DNA of 63,243 bases, taken from assembly GCA_023665185.1 (NCBI GenBank), contig JAMPEL010000014.1, positions 1 to 63,243 on the forward strand, read 5' to 3'. The notes below the pieces were generated by a model. It did not search any database, was not told where the DNA came from, and saw only the letters and a program-made list of their open reading frames with translations. How positions within the stretch are numbered: position 1 is the first letter of the stretch; each line of letters opens with the position of its first letter. Positions 1 through 9,836 of this stretch are shown one piece after another. Source of the DNA: Roseburia sp. GTDB lineage: Bacteria; Bacteroidota; Bacteroidia; Bacteroidales; Bacteroidaceae. A program made the position numbers and the translations under genes.

Positions 1-541
1 ATTTATTTTCAAGGCGCACAAAATTTTCAAAGCCCGTTTTTCGGCCCAAAATCGGATATTTTTCCGAATCACATCCTCAAAAAGACGACAGCCACTTTTT
101 CCATGCCCCGAAAAACAAAAATGGATTTTGAACCCGAAAAAAGATCTTTTTAAGACAAAATTCTCATAACTCACTGATTATCAACACATCCTATTTTGAC
201 TCGAACCATGCGTTTTACGTCTAAAACCGCACATTTTTCTCTAAAAACACATTCAATTGATTATCAATAACTTACCAACAAAACACCCAAAAATCAAACA
301 CAAAGTCAAAGTCGGCAGCCGCCCCAAATGTTAAAATCCGCCTTCCATCCAAAGTGACATAATGTCAAAACACCACTTGCCCACATACTGTTGCCTGCAA
401 TATGTGGGCAGAATGGTTCAGGCTTGAGACTTCCGTTTATAAAGCCGTACAAGCAATGCGATGGATGTATGGAAACGCTGCAATATATTCGATAAGGGCT
501 ATACCCACAGTGTATCGTACATCACTCGAAATATCGGATGA
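1..541 (-). repeat. Dispersed repeat copy A (runs off the window start)
   Basis: Read on the minus strand, this copy begins at 541 and continues past base 1. It has two modules. Module 1 (541 to 368) is shared only with copy C. Module 2 (367 to 1 and beyond) is shared with copies B and C. Landmarks seen directly are the 13-bp palindrome TGACATAATGTCA (355-367), a TTGATTATCAA-type site near 255-266, an imperfect hairpin around an ATGCG/CGCAT stem (about 207-235) and a 46-nt block (97-142) identical in all three copies. The outer edge lies 31 bp beyond the rsmA stop codon. Reading frames across it are short and interrupted, so I treat it as a noncoding repeat. Confidence 0.93.
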
Positions 542-572
542 AGCAAGAATATTCTAAAGCCCCACATTCCAC

Positions 573-1358
573 TCACCCTTTCAGAGCCTCCTCCACACGA
601 TTTGTCAGAGCGACAAAGTCAGCCACAGAGAGCTGTTCAGGTCGCATAGTCATCACAGCATCGTTGAACAAAGGGGAATCCTTAGGAAGAATCTGTCTCA
701 TACCGTTGCGCATCATCTTGCGGCGCATGGTGAAGACAGTCTTTACAATGCGACGGAACAGCTTCTCATCGCAACCAAGTGTCTCTGTAGAATTGCGGGT
801 AAGACGGATGACGGCACTCTTCACCTTTGGCGGAGGGTTGAACACATTCTCATGCACGGTGAACAGATACTCCACATCATACCATGCCTGCACAAAAACA
901 CTCAACACTCCGTATGCCTTGCAGCCGGGAGAGGCAGCCATACGTTCTGCCACCTCTTTCTGTATCATACCCGTACAACACGGTATGAGGGCACGGTTCT
1001 CAAGCATTTTGAAAAATATCTGGCTCGAAATGTTATATGGATAATTACCCGTCAGCACAAACTGACGGCCTCCGAACACTTTCTCAAGGTCCATCTGCAA
1101 GAAATCAGCCTCAACCACATTGTCGCCCAACTCCGGAAAATGCTCATGCAAATAGGGCACGGACTCAAAATCAATCTCCACCACCTTCAGCTCACGGCTC
1201 TTCTTCAGAAGGAATTGTGTCATAACCCCGGTGCCGGGACCAACCTCAAGCACAGGAATCGAAGGGCAGAAATCAACCGTGTCCGCAATGTCACTCGCAA
1301 TCTTCATGTCCGTAAGAAAATGCTGACCAAGAAATTTTTTAGGCTTTACTTTATCCAT
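573..1358 (-). CDS. rsmA: 16S rRNA dimethyladenosine transferase RsmA/KsgA
   Basis: This enzyme dimethylates the two adjacent adenines of the 3'-terminal helix 45 of 16S rRNA, a late step in 30S assembly, using S-adenosylmethionine. The 261-aa protein has the family N-terminal signature KFLGQHFL (8-15), the SAM-binding loop EVGPGTG (38-44) and catalytic motif IV as NYPYNI (105-110), the usual Bacteroidetes form of NLPYN. The length fits the family. The ATG start places the signature in its normal position. It is divergent from the membrane protein gene that starts at 1555. Repeat copy A begins 31 bp past its stop and is read in the same direction. Confidence 0.97.
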   Translation of the reverse strand: MDKVKPKKFLGQHFLTDMKIASDIADTVDFCPSIPVLEVGPGTGVMTQFLLKKSRELKVVEIDFESVPYLHEHFPELGDNVVEADFLQMDLEKVFGGRQFVLTGNYPYNISSQIFFKMLENRALIPCCTGMIQKEVAERMAASPGCKAYGVLSVFVQAWYDVEYLFTVHENVFNPPPKVKSAVIRLTRNSTETLGCDEKLFRRIVKTVFTMRRKMMRNGMRQILPKDSPLFNDAVMTMRPEQLSVADFVALTNRVEEALKG

Positions 1359-1472
1359 TATTCAATCACAATATGGGCAAAGCGCGAAAACAGACCGGGA
1401 ATATCGCACAGACAAAAACCGACAGCACGCACTTTTTCGTTTCTTTTATTTCAATCTTATTTCGTCTTTCGC

Positions 1473-1480
1473 TATATTTG
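1473..1480 (+). promoter_or_regulatory. Bacteroidetes -7 element (TATATTTG)
   Basis: It matches the TAnnTTTG consensus and sits 74 bp before the TTG start of the 1555 gene. No clear -33 TTTG lies at the usual spacing, so only the -7 box is supported. Confidence 0.5.
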
Positions 1481-1554
1481 CAAGGTATTTCGGTTTTGAA
1501 AGACATGCCGGCAAAAGACGGCGGCAAAGATAAAGAATTTTAATCAGTTGATCA

Positions 1555-2589
1555 TTGAACTCAAACAAGATTATAAAGAAAACATCTAACATCATACTCC
1601 CTATTCTGCTCGGAGGAGGTATCTTGTACTGGATGTACCGCGACTTTGACTTTTCAAGCCTGCGCCATACTTTTTTTCATGAAATGAACTGGTGGTGGAT
1701 GATGTTCTCACTCGTATTCGGAGTGACAGCCCAATTGTTCAGAGGACTGCGGTGGAAATCCACCCTTGAGCCACTGGGAGAGTATCCGCGCAGGTCCGAC
1801 TGTGTACACGCGGTATTCCTGTCGTATGCGCTAAGTATTGTCATCCCGAGAATCGGCGAGGTGGCAAGATGCGGGATTCTGACAAAATATGACGGGACTT
1901 CCTTCCCTAAAGCATTGGGAACAGTGGTCACGGAACGTATCATCGACTCACTACTGGTCATGACCATAGCGGTATTGGTGTTTTTCATGCAGATAAAAGT
2001 GTTCGGCACATTCTTCGACGAGACGGGAATGAGCATCCTTGAGATTCTGCGGGGATTCACAGCCACCGGATACATTGTGACCGCCGTATGCACCGTCACC
2101 ACCATCGCCTTCCTGTATGTAGCCATACACAAGATGGCGATATTGTCGGGAGTGAAAAAGGTCGTATGCAATATAAAGGAAGGAATGACCTCGCTCAGGA
2201 ACGTAAAGAACAAGCCGCTGTTCGTATTCTACACACTGGCAATCTGGGTAAGCTATTTCCTACATTATTATATTACATTCTACTGCTTCGACTTCACGGA
2301 GCATCTCAGTCTGACAGCCGCGCTTGTCTCTTTCATCGTAGGCAGCATATCGGTCATCGTCCCAACTCCCAACGGAGCCGGACCGTGGCACTTTGCGGTC
2401 AAGACTATCCTCATACTATATGGAATAGCAGAGAACGACGCCGTCACCTTTGTGCTCATCGTACATACCGTGCAGACAGCCCTTGTGCCGCTATTGGGCA
2501 TTTACTCAGCCATTGTGCTACAGACAAGGGACAAGAGCGCGGCAGTGATGAAGAAGGAGAGAAATGTGAGCACGATGGCGGCAAACTAA
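1555..2589 (+). CDS. Flippase-like membrane protein (UPF0104 / lysylphosphatidylglycerol synthase TM family)
   Basis: This is an inner-membrane protein of 344 aa with about eight hydrophobic segments (roughly 12-28, 47-64, 85-100, 132-148, 170-192, 222-242, 254-272 and 290-325). Family marks are PRIGEVAR (98-105), TERIID (126-131) and PTPNGAGPWH (270-279), which corresponds to the PTPGGxG motif of this superfamily. Members are thought to move lipids or act as the membrane half of MprF, but the C-terminal synthase domain is absent, so substrate and reaction are unknown. The start is TTG, because no ATG in frame precedes the first membrane segment. The dipeptidase gene follows after 95 bp, possibly in the same transcript. 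Confidence 0.85.
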   Translation: MNSNKIIKKTSNIILPILLGGGILYWMYRDFDFSSLRHTFFHEMNWWWMMFSLVFGVTAQLFRGLRWKSTLEPLGEYPRRSDCVHAVFLSYALSIVIPRIGEVARCGILTKYDGTSFPKALGTVVTERIIDSLLVMTIAVLVFFMQIKVFGTFFDETGMSILEILRGFTATGYIVTAVCTVTTIAFLYVAIHKMAILSGVKKVVCNIKEGMTSLRNVKNKPLFVFYTLAIWVSYFLHYYITFYCFDFTEHLSLTAALVSFIVGSISVIVPTPNGAGPWHFAVKTILILYGIAENDAVTFVLIVHTVQTALVPLLGIYSAIVLQTRDKSAAVMKKERNVSTMAAN

Positions 2590-2684
2590 ACAAGAACAAT
2601 GACGAGCCGGAGCATGACCTCGCGTCACGGACAGAAGCCACCGCTGCGGTATCGGACATTATAATACAAAAAGACTAAACGAAT

Positions 2685-4148
2685 ATGGAAATTTACGATT
2701 TAGAGCCAAAGAATGTCTGGCGCAATTTCTACACATTGACACAGACTCCGCGTCCGTCGGGACATACAGAAAAAGTGGCTAACCTGCTTGTCGACTTCGC
2801 ACACAAGAACGGAGCCGAGGCTTTCATCGACGAGGCGGGAAACGTGATTATGCGCAAGGCTGCCACACCGGGATATGAGAACCGCGAGACGGCTATATTG
2901 CAGGCTCACATGGATATGGTGCCGCAAAAGACAAAGGACAGCGAGCACAATTTCGAGACAGACCCTTTGCAGGTGTACATCGACGGGGAATGGGTGAAAG
3001 CCAAAGGCACCACTCTCGGCGCGGACAACGGAATGGGTGTGGCTGCGGCTATGGCGATTATCGAGGACAAGACGATAGAGCATGGTCCGATAGAGGTGCT
3101 CATCACCAAAGATGAGGAGACCGGCATGTATGGTGCTTTCGGACTCAAGCCGGGCATACTGAACGGCAAATACTTGCTCAACCTCGACTCTGAGACTGAG
3201 GGCGAGATTACTATCGGATGTGCCGGCGGCATGGACGTGGTGTGCTCAATGGAATATCAGGAGCTTAATGTGGAGAAAGAAGGAATGAAAGCCTACAAAA
3301 TAAGCATCAAGGGCTTGCTGGGCGGACACTCCGGACTCGAAATCAACGAGGGGCGCGCCAATGCCAACAAGCTCATGGCAAGGGTGCTGTTTGCTTTGGT
3401 GAATACCCAGTGTGCATGGCTCAGTTCATGGCATGGGGGAAACATGCGCAACGCTATCCCACGCGACGGAGAGGCTGTCATCTTCGTTCCGGAAGCGAAA
3501 GAAGAGGAGATGAAAATTCTTGTCGACAAGTGCCGCAAAACATTCAACGCTGAGTTTGCCGACATTGAGAAAGATGGTGTCACACTCGAACTGGAGCCTT
3601 GCGACCTTCCTTCAAAGGCTCTGCCTGAGGAGGTGCAGGAGAATCTCATCAATGCCGTCATGGCAGCGCACGATGGTGTGCTACGCTACATCCCGACCAT
3701 ACCGGAGGTGGTGGAGACCTCGTCCAATCTTGCAATCATCAATGTGGCTGACGGAAAGGCTGAAATATCCATTCTTGCCCGCAGCTCGTGCGACAGCATG
3801 AAACTCTACTTGTGCAACTCGCTCCTGTCTTGTTTCTCTATGGCAGGAATGAATGTGAAGTTTGAAGGCGGATACGGCGGATGGCAACCGAACACCAAGT
3901 CTCCGCTTGTGGCAGAGATGTCGGAGGTATATGAAAGAATGTATGGCACAAAACCGACAGTGCAGGTATGCCACGCAGGTCTTGAATGCGGTATCATCGG
4001 AGTGGCTTATCCTGAGATGGATATGGCTTCGTTCGGTCCTACCCTGCTCTCCCCGCACACGCCGAATGAGCGTTGCCTCATCCCTACTGTGGGACGATTC
4101 TACGACTACGTACTCGAAATATTGAAAAATATTCCGGTAAAGAAGTAA
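2685..4148 (+). CDS. pepD: Aminoacyl-histidine dipeptidase (M20 family, PepD)
   Basis: A cytosolic zinc dipeptidase that cleaves Xaa-His and other dipeptides. The 487-aa length is typical of PepD/PepV-like enzymes. Metal ligands are visible in order: AHMD (H75, D77), LGADNG (bridging D114), and DEET with the general-base glutamate and its metal-binding neighbour (E144, E145). The dimerisation lid follows in the middle, including GGHSG, and later sequence carries the conserved CHAGLE. No signal peptide is present. It is probably co-transcribed with the upstream flippase-like gene. Confidence 0.94.
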   Translation: MEIYDLEPKNVWRNFYTLTQTPRPSGHTEKVANLLVDFAHKNGAEAFIDEAGNVIMRKAATPGYENRETAILQAHMDMVPQKTKDSEHNFETDPLQVYIDGEWVKAKGTTLGADNGMGVAAAMAIIEDKTIEHGPIEVLITKDEETGMYGAFGLKPGILNGKYLLNLDSETEGEITIGCAGGMDVVCSMEYQELNVEKEGMKAYKISIKGLLGGHSGLEINEGRANANKLMARVLFALVNTQCAWLSSWHGGNMRNAIPRDGEAVIFVPEAKEEEMKILVDKCRKTFNAEFADIEKDGVTLELEPCDLPSKALPEEVQENLINAVMAAHDGVLRYIPTIPEVVETSSNLAIINVADGKAEISILARSSCDSMKLYLCNSLLSCFSMAGMNVKFEGGYGGWQPNTKSPLVAEMSEVYERMYGTKPTVQVCHAGLECGIIGVAYPEMDMASFGPTLLSPHTPNERCLIPTVGRFYDYVLEILKNIPVKK

Positions 4149-4235
4149 TAAATATAAGAGGAATCGACAGACTGACGGAGAATGCCTCCGCCAGTCTGCC
4201 GATGAATCTTTCCGCAAACCGCCCGTCTATCGGTA

Positions 4236-4601
4236 TTGTCTATCACAACAGAAATGGCACTAAACACCAACAAAGACCTAAAGCTCTATTTTTCCATCAG
4301 CGAAGTGGCACAGATGTTCAATGTCACGGAAACATTGCTGCGATATTGGGAAAGAGAATTTCCAAGCATCACACCTCGAAAGGTGGGACGCGGAATACGC
4401 CAATATACAAAAGAGGATATAGAGGAGATACGGTTGGTGTACCATCTGGTGAAAGAAAGGGGGATGACACTGCAAGGTGCCCGCGACATGATTAAGCGCG
4501 ACAAGGGCGGCACAAACAAACAGATTGAGGTGATTGAGCGGCTGAAAGCAATCAGAGACGAACTTCAGCTTATCAACAGAGAACTGAACGAACTGGTATA
4601 A
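4236..4601 (+). CDS. MerR-family transcriptional regulator
   Basis: A 121-aa DNA-binding protein. The winged helix-turn-helix occupies roughly 18-85 (SISEVAQMF, LLRYWEREF, RQYTKEDIEEI), with a short C-terminal coiled-coil tail from about 95 that would form the dimer. There is no effector domain or cysteine cluster, so it is one of the short effector-less MerR proteins common in Bacteroidetes. The annotated start is TTG; an in-frame ATG at 4254 would remove six residues and is equally good. Target unknown. Confidence 0.88.
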   Translation: MSITTEMALNTNKDLKLYFSISEVAQMFNVTETLLRYWEREFPSITPRKVGRGIRQYTKEDIEEIRLVYHLVKERGMTLQGARDMIKRDKGGTNKQIEVIERLKAIRDELQLINRELNELV

Positions 4602-4762
4602 CAACAGAATCTGTCTGTCCCTTTCTATGCGGCCTGCTTAACGGACTGTATTCTTTTTACTAATATGCAAGTCAGGTGATTGTTCTTGTTTCTGCGCAAA
4701 AGGGTGTATGACAGCAAGAAAAGCATTCTTTTTCTAAAAGAAGTTCCTTAAATCATTTTTTA

Positions 4763-4794
4763 TTTGTAATTCATACATAAAAGGCCTATATTTG
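4763..4794 (+). promoter_or_regulatory. Promoter for the 885-aa secreted protein
   Basis: A -33 box TTTG (4763-4766) and a -7 box TATATTTG (4787-4794) are separated by 20 bp, the consensus Bacteroidetes spacing. The start codon follows 74 bp later. Confidence 0.8.
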
Positions 4795-4868
4795 AGGTTG
4801 TTAATGACAAAATAAAAGTCAAGACCTTTGGCACAAGTTTATAATAACCTTATAAAATATATCTATTT

Positions 4869-7526
4869 ATGACTAATACCATCCTAAAAAACATGTTCCG
4901 ATCTCTGCAAGTCAGATACTTGCTTATACTAATCTGTCTCGTCATCTTTACGACAGCGGCATATTCAGAGAACGACTCCATAACCTCAAAGAATCGGGAC
5001 GCGGCATCAATCATTGAATATATCAGACATGCCATGATGTTCAATGCACAAACCCCACAGGAGAAAGTGTACCTGCATTTTGACAATACCGGATACTTCA
5101 AGGGAGAACGGATATGGTACAAGGCATACGTTGTGCGGGCAGACAACGGCAACGCCACCGACATAAGCAAGGTGCTGTATGTGGAGCTTGTCAATCCAAG
5201 CAGCGATGTGGTGGAGACACAAAAGCTGCCAATAGAGAACGGGACAGCCAAAGGCGACATAGCTCTTGACAGCATTCTCGGCACAGGATTTTATGAGGTG
5301 AGAGCCTATACAAGATATATGACAAACTGGGGAGGCAACGGAATCTTTTCCCGAGTCTTCCCCGTTTTCCGCGCTCCTAAAACAGAAGGGGACTATACCC
5401 AACCGATTATCGACCAGATAAGCTACAAAAAGAGAATGCCCAACGCACGAGTGGCAGACGACTCCATACTGGCTGAGGAGGCAAAAATACAAGAGTTATA
5501 CAGCGAGCAAAAAGGAAAGAAACCGACTGTGCGCTTCTACCCAGAGGGAGGCGACATGGTGAAAGGGCTGCGCAGCCGTGTGGCATTTACCGTGACGGAC
5601 GAGTTCGGCGCGGCTTTCGCCACATCCGGCACACTATCGGACGAACATGGGAACCATATCGCAACAGTAGTGACCGACTCACTCGGAAGAGGTGTGTTTG
5701 AGTACGTTCCAAACGGACAGCCACTTCACCTGTCGGTAAGAGACCACAAGAACAAGCTGCATTCCTTTGAGACACAACAGCCCAAAGACAACGGGTGCGT
5801 GCTGCGTCTTGACCCGCTTCGGGATGACAATGTCCGGATGACAATATACTCATCGGACAATATGAGAAACAGACTTTTGGGATACACCATCACACATAAC
5901 GGAAGCATTGTAGAGTGTGACACATTCACTGCCACACCGACATTCCAAAAAAGTTTCCTGCGGCACAACTGCCCTGACGGTGTAAACCAGCTCACCATAT
6001 TCGACAGCAAGGGACAGATATATGCCGACAGGCTGTTCTTCGTGGCTCCCGCCCTGCGCTCCGATGAGGACCATATACAGGTAAAGGCCACCACCGAAAG
6101 GCTCACCCCCTGCGGAAAAGTCAGGCTGAGCATCACCTCTGTGCCCAACTCGCAGTTGTCGTTCTCCGCCATAGACCAAACCACAATGACAGGAGGAAAG
6201 CGGGGGAACATATACACATGGATGCTATTGTCCTCGGAAGTAAAGGGATATATTGCCCATCCGGAATATTATTTCGAGAAGGATGACGAGGAGCACCGCC
6301 GTGCCGCCGACATGCTGATGATGACTCAGGGATGGAGGAGATATGACTGGAAAATAATGGAAGGAGCGGAGACATTCGGAAGGATACAGCCGATAGAAGA
6401 CAGCCTGTATATTTTCGGAAGACTGACACCTTACAGAAAAAGGAACACGGTGGACAATGTTGGGTTGAGCGTGTTCATGTACAACTCGGCAGGACAAAGC
6501 ATGACGGGCAAGACAGTAACTGACAAATACGGAAACTACGCTTTCTCGCTCCCCTTCGTCAATGGGGAATGGAAGATGCAGATACATACCGCGAAGAACG
6601 ACAAGCGAAAGACATACCGTATAGGCATTGACCGCCGATTCTCTCCGCAGGCAAGATACATCATTCCTGACGAGACACAATTCATACCCAAAGTCCTGCC
6701 TAACATATTCAATATCAAAGCCACAGATATCAATGCGACATACAGCGACACAACCTGGCAGGAGGTGGCACGCAGGGAAAGGATACTCCCGACTGTGAAG
6801 GTAAAGGGCAAAAAGCGGTATTTCACCAACGATCAGGATGTAAGATGGTATAACGAGCATGACGGAAGATACTATGCCTCTATCTACTATAATATAGACG
6901 AGGAGCTGGAGCGGATTTTAGACAAGGGAGAGGAGATACCCACCACATTCGATTTCCTTTGTAAAAAGAATCCTTTGTTTCAAAACCCGGAATGTAAAAA
7001 CACACCACATCTTTGTCATGTTAGTTTAATGGACAATGGAATAACCGAAGAACTGTTTGAAGGCTACATGGCTTATCACGGAAAACGCATTGCATGGTAT
7101 ATAAACAACGAATATGTCGGATTAAGCAATCGTTCCTATACGAAAGTGAAACACCGAACACTCTCATTCCCTTACTACCTGAACGATGTCAAATCCATTT
7201 ATATACAAGACTATAATCCGGAGGAGTATAAGGGTCACACGCGCATATACGTTTACACCCATCCTGTCCGCTCATCAGAAAGCAAGAAGGGAATCAGGGA
7301 TTCCTACTTTCAGGGATTCAACGCGCCGTCCACATTCAAGACGGATGATTACTCCGTGCTTCCGCCAATGGAGGATTTCAGACGCACCATATACTGGAAT
7401 CCGGACATAAAGACTGACGCAAACGGAGAGGCGACGGTGGAGTTCTACAACAACTCAAGCTGCACCCGCATGTATGTGTCAGCAGAAGGAATGACCGGAG
7501 ACGGACGGTTTGTGGCAAACCCATAG
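4869..7526 (+). CDS. Large secreted MG2 / alpha-2-macroglobulin-like protein
   Basis: 885 aa with an N-terminal hydrophobic signal segment (about 16-34, ending near TAAYS), so it is exported. After a helical segment, a macroglobulin MG2-like domain starts near 55 (EKVYLHFDNTGYFKGERIW), followed by further beta-sandwich repeats (VRFYPEGGDMV, then VTDEFG and DSLGRG). A conserved MTQGWRRYDW lies around 480-490, then a carboxypeptidase-like regulatory beta-sandwich, and a C-terminal domain ending with ANGEATVEFYNN. The layout is common in Bacteroidetes, where such genes are often tagged TonB-receptor-like or MG2-like. No 22-strand barrel is visible and no function is known. It probably acts in the periplasm or at the outer membrane. 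Confidence 0.8.
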   Translation: MTNTILKNMFRSLQVRYLLILICLVIFTTAAYSENDSITSKNRDAASIIEYIRHAMMFNAQTPQEKVYLHFDNTGYFKGERIWYKAYVVRADNGNATDISKVLYVELVNPSSDVVETQKLPIENGTAKGDIALDSILGTGFYEVRAYTRYMTNWGGNGIFSRVFPVFRAPKTEGDYTQPIIDQISYKKRMPNARVADDSILAEEAKIQELYSEQKGKKPTVRFYPEGGDMVKGLRSRVAFTVTDEFGAAFATSGTLSDEHGNHIATVVTDSLGRGVFEYVPNGQPLHLSVRDHKNKLHSFETQQPKDNGCVLRLDPLRDDNVRMTIYSSDNMRNRLLGYTITHNGSIVECDTFTATPTFQKSFLRHNCPDGVNQLTIFDSKGQIYADRLFFVAPALRSDEDHIQVKATTERLTPCGKVRLSITSVPNSQLSFSAIDQTTMTGGKRGNIYTWMLLSSEVKGYIAHPEYYFEKDDEEHRRAADMLMMTQGWRRYDWKIMEGAETFGRIQPIEDSLYIFGRLTPYRKRNTVDNVGLSVFMYNSAGQSMTGKTVTDKYGNYAFSLPFVNGEWKMQIHTAKNDKRKTYRIGIDRRFSPQARYIIPDETQFIPKVLPNIFNIKATDINATYSDTTWQEVARRERILPTVKVKGKKRYFTNDQDVRWYNEHDGRYYASIYYNIDEELERILDKGEEIPTTFDFLCKKNPLFQNPECKNTPHLCHVSLMDNGITEELFEGYMAYHGKRIAWYINNEYVGLSNRSYTKVKHRTLSFPYYLNDVKSIYIQDYNPEEYKGHTRIYVYTHPVRSSESKKGIRDSYFQGFNAPSTFKTDDYSVLPPMEDFRRTIYWNPDIKTDANGEATVEFYNNSSCTRMYVSAEGMTGDGRFVANP

Positions 7527-7637
7527 CGAATACACGGACTGCACATCAAGACAGTACTGATTCCGAATGATATTTTGTTGCGTTTTACCGCACAAACCGC
7601 ATAGAAGGTGGGGCAGAAACAAAAACCACAAACAAAT

Positions 7638-7670
7638 TTTGCTGTTTTGGGAAATAAATATGTATTTTTG
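7638..7670 (+). promoter_or_regulatory. Promoter of ilvE
   Basis: TTTG (7638-7641) and TATTTTTG (7663-7670) are 21 bp apart, matching the Bacteroidetes -33/-7 consensus. The start codon is 72 bp downstream. Confidence 0.75.
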
Positions 7671-7742
7671 CAACATAAAATACATATATTGTGTGATGTA
7701 CACTATTCATACAAGACAAAACAACAATTAAACAAATAGAAC

Positions 7743-8765
7743 ATGAACGAAATGGATTGGTCTGGTTTGGGATTCGGATACCATAAGACAGATTACAATG
7801 TCCGCTGCTATTATCGTAACGGAAAATGGGGTGAAATAGAGGTGTGCAGTGAAGAGACAATTCCATTGCACATGGCAGCTACAAGCCTCCACTATGGACA
7901 AGAAGCTTTTGAAGGACTGAAAGCATACAGATGTCCGGACGGCAAAGTGCGTGTATTCCGCATGGACGAAAATGCCGCACGCCTGCAAAGCACATGCCGT
8001 GGCATTCTGATGCCGGAAGTATCGACTGAAATGTTTGAGGATATGGTGCGTAAGGTCGTCACACTGAACGAGCGTTTCATTCCGCCTTACGAAAGCGGTG
8101 CTTCTCTATATATCCGCCCGCTCTTAATCGGCACAAGCGCACAAGTAGGAGTACACCCTGCTACTGAATACCTGTTCCTTATGTTCGTCACCCCGGTAGG
8201 TCCTTACTTCAAAGGTGGCTTCTCAACAAATCCATACGTCATCATACGCGAGTTTGACCGCTCGGCACCATTAGGTACAGGTGTGTACAAAGTGGGAGGA
8301 AACTATGCGGCAAGCTTACGCGCCAACAAAATGGCCCATGACCTCGGCTACTCGTGCGAGTTCTATCTTGACGCAAAAGAGAAAAAATACATGGACGAAT
8401 GTGGCGCAGCCAATTTCTTCGGAATCAAAGACAACACATATATAACTCCGAAATCGACTTCAATTCTTCCTTCCATCACCAACAAGAGCCTGATGCAGCT
8501 GGCTGAGGACTTGGGCATGAAAGTGGAAAGAAGACCAATTCCGGAGGATGAGCTGGCTACATTTGAAGAGGCTGGCGCATGTGGAACTGCCGCTGTGATA
8601 AGCCCGATTGAGAAAATTGATGACCTTGAGGAAAAGAAGACCTTCGTATTCTCAAAGGACGGCAAACCGGGACCAGTATGTACCAAACTGTACAATAAAC
8701 TCAGAGGTATACAATACGGTATAGAACCGGACATACACGGATGGACAAAAGTAGTCATTGAGTAA
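7743..8765 (+). CDS. ilvE: Branched-chain amino acid aminotransferase
   Basis: A fold-type IV PLP enzyme that interconverts leucine, isoleucine and valine with their 2-oxo acids, the last step of branched-chain synthesis. The 340-aa length fits the IlvE subgroup with about 340-360 residues. Visible motifs are YGQEAFEGLKAY (51-62), the lysine expected to hold PLP in TGVYKVGGNYAAS (K183), and DECGAANFF (218-226), the conserved E-x-G-x-x-N region. It stands alone with its own promoter and a hairpin after the gene; no other ilv or leu genes are adjacent. Confidence 0.95.
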   Translation: MNEMDWSGLGFGYHKTDYNVRCYYRNGKWGEIEVCSEETIPLHMAATSLHYGQEAFEGLKAYRCPDGKVRVFRMDENAARLQSTCRGILMPEVSTEMFEDMVRKVVTLNERFIPPYESGASLYIRPLLIGTSAQVGVHPATEYLFLMFVTPVGPYFKGGFSTNPYVIIREFDRSAPLGTGVYKVGGNYAASLRANKMAHDLGYSCEFYLDAKEKKYMDECGAANFFGIKDNTYITPKSTSILPSITNKSLMQLAEDLGMKVERRPIPEDELATFEEAGACGTAAVISPIEKIDDLEEKKTFVFSKDGKPGPVCTKLYNKLRGIQYGIEPDIHGWTKVVIE

Positions 8766-8783
8766 TAAGACAAGCAGTAAGGG

Positions 8784-8834
8784 ATAAGATTCCGGACATG
8801 GAGCACAAGCATACGCTTCCTGCCGGAATCTTAT
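8784..8834 (+). terminator. Hairpin after ilvE
   Basis: A perfect 12-bp inverted repeat (8784-8795 with 8823-8834, ATAAGATTCCGG arm) lies 16 bp after the ilvE stop. The T-run behind it is weak, so termination is probable but not certain. Confidence 0.6.
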
Positions 8835-8872
8835 GACCTTTCAACGCAAAAAATCATAACCTAAAACAATAT

Positions 8873-9631
8873 ATGGGAAAAGGCAAATTAGCTAAATTTG
8901 AAGATATGGCAAACAACCCTCTTGTTGTAGAATGTCCCTATTGGCAACTTCAACAAGAGGGTTTTGCAATGCAAGGATGTTGGCACACCATTTTTTTCAA
9001 GAACAACAATCCTATCGTACTTGAATTGGGTTGCGGACGAGGCGAATATACGGTTGGACTCGCCAAGAAATATCCGGGAAAGAACTTCATAGGGGTGGAC
9101 ATTAAAGGCTCACGCATGTGGCATGGCGCACAAACAGCACTTGAAGAAAAGTTGGACAATGTGGCATTTCTCCGCACAAATATCGAATTCATACATGAAA
9201 TGTTCGCACCCAATGAAGTTGATGAGATATGGCTGACATTCAGTGACCCACAGATGAAGAAAGCGACCAAACGACTCACATCCACCTTCTTTATGGAAAG
9301 ATACCGTAAGTTTCTTACAAACAACGGTATCATACATGTAAAAACGGACAGCAATTTCATGGCTACATACACAAAATGTATGATAGAGCACAACAAACTG
9401 CCTGCCGATTTTATCACATTCGACTTGTACCACAGCGGCATAGTCGATGAGATTCTAAGCATCCGCACATATTATGAGGAAATGTGGCTGGCGAGAGGTC
9501 TGAGCATCAAATACTTAAAATTTCATTTGCCCCATCATGCGGAACTGTCGGAACCGGAGGTGGAGATTCCAGTAGACGACTATCGCTCATACGGACATGA
9601 GGTAAGAAGCACACGCACTGTAGGAAGATAG
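8873..9631 (+). CDS. trmB: tRNA (guanine-N7)-methyltransferase
   Basis: Methylates N7 of G46 in the variable loop of tRNAs, with SAM as donor. The 252-aa protein shows the SAM loop [10 protein letters not shown] (51-60), the adenosine-binding VDIKGSRMW (75-83) and the catalytic region as TFSDPQ (122-127), the family TFPDPW in a Bacteroidetes variant. HVKTDS follows. Length and motif order fit TrmB. The start ATG gives a full N-terminus. Confidence 0.94.
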   Translation: MGKGKLAKFEDMANNPLVVECPYWQLQQEGFAMQGCWHTIFFKNNNPIVLELGCGRGEYTVGLAKKYPGKNFIGVDIKGSRMWHGAQTALEEKLDNVAFLRTNIEFIHEMFAPNEVDEIWLTFSDPQMKKATKRLTSTFFMERYRKFLTNNGIIHVKTDSNFMATYTKCMIEHNKLPADFITFDLYHSGIVDEILSIRTYYEEMWLARGLSIKYLKFHLPHHAELSEPEVEIPVDDYRSYGHEVRSTRTVGR

Positions 9632-9798
9632 AGTAATCCACATTTTATCTTCAGAACAATGCTGTTCCGTATGTGTCAGGCCCTTTATCCATATTATACA
9701 AAGGAATGCCTTTGACTTATGCGAACCGCAAGAAAACAATCTTCCCCAAAACGAACAAATACTTCATCTTACAGACATGAAAGCTCACTGATTTTTTC

Positions 9799-9806
9799 TA
9801 AATTTG
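9799..9806 (+). promoter_or_regulatory. -7 element (TAAATTTG) before the 9837 gene
   Basis: An exact TAnnTTTG match, 31 bp before the next start codon. No convincing -33 box. Confidence 0.5.
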
Positions 9807-9836
9807 CAGACCTTATTGTAAAAGAAATACGGTATC

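Noticed and set aside
538-1044. A 168-codon plus-strand frame starting at the repeat edge
   Set aside because: It is a shadow of rsmA on the other strand; the ATG comes from the repeat edge.
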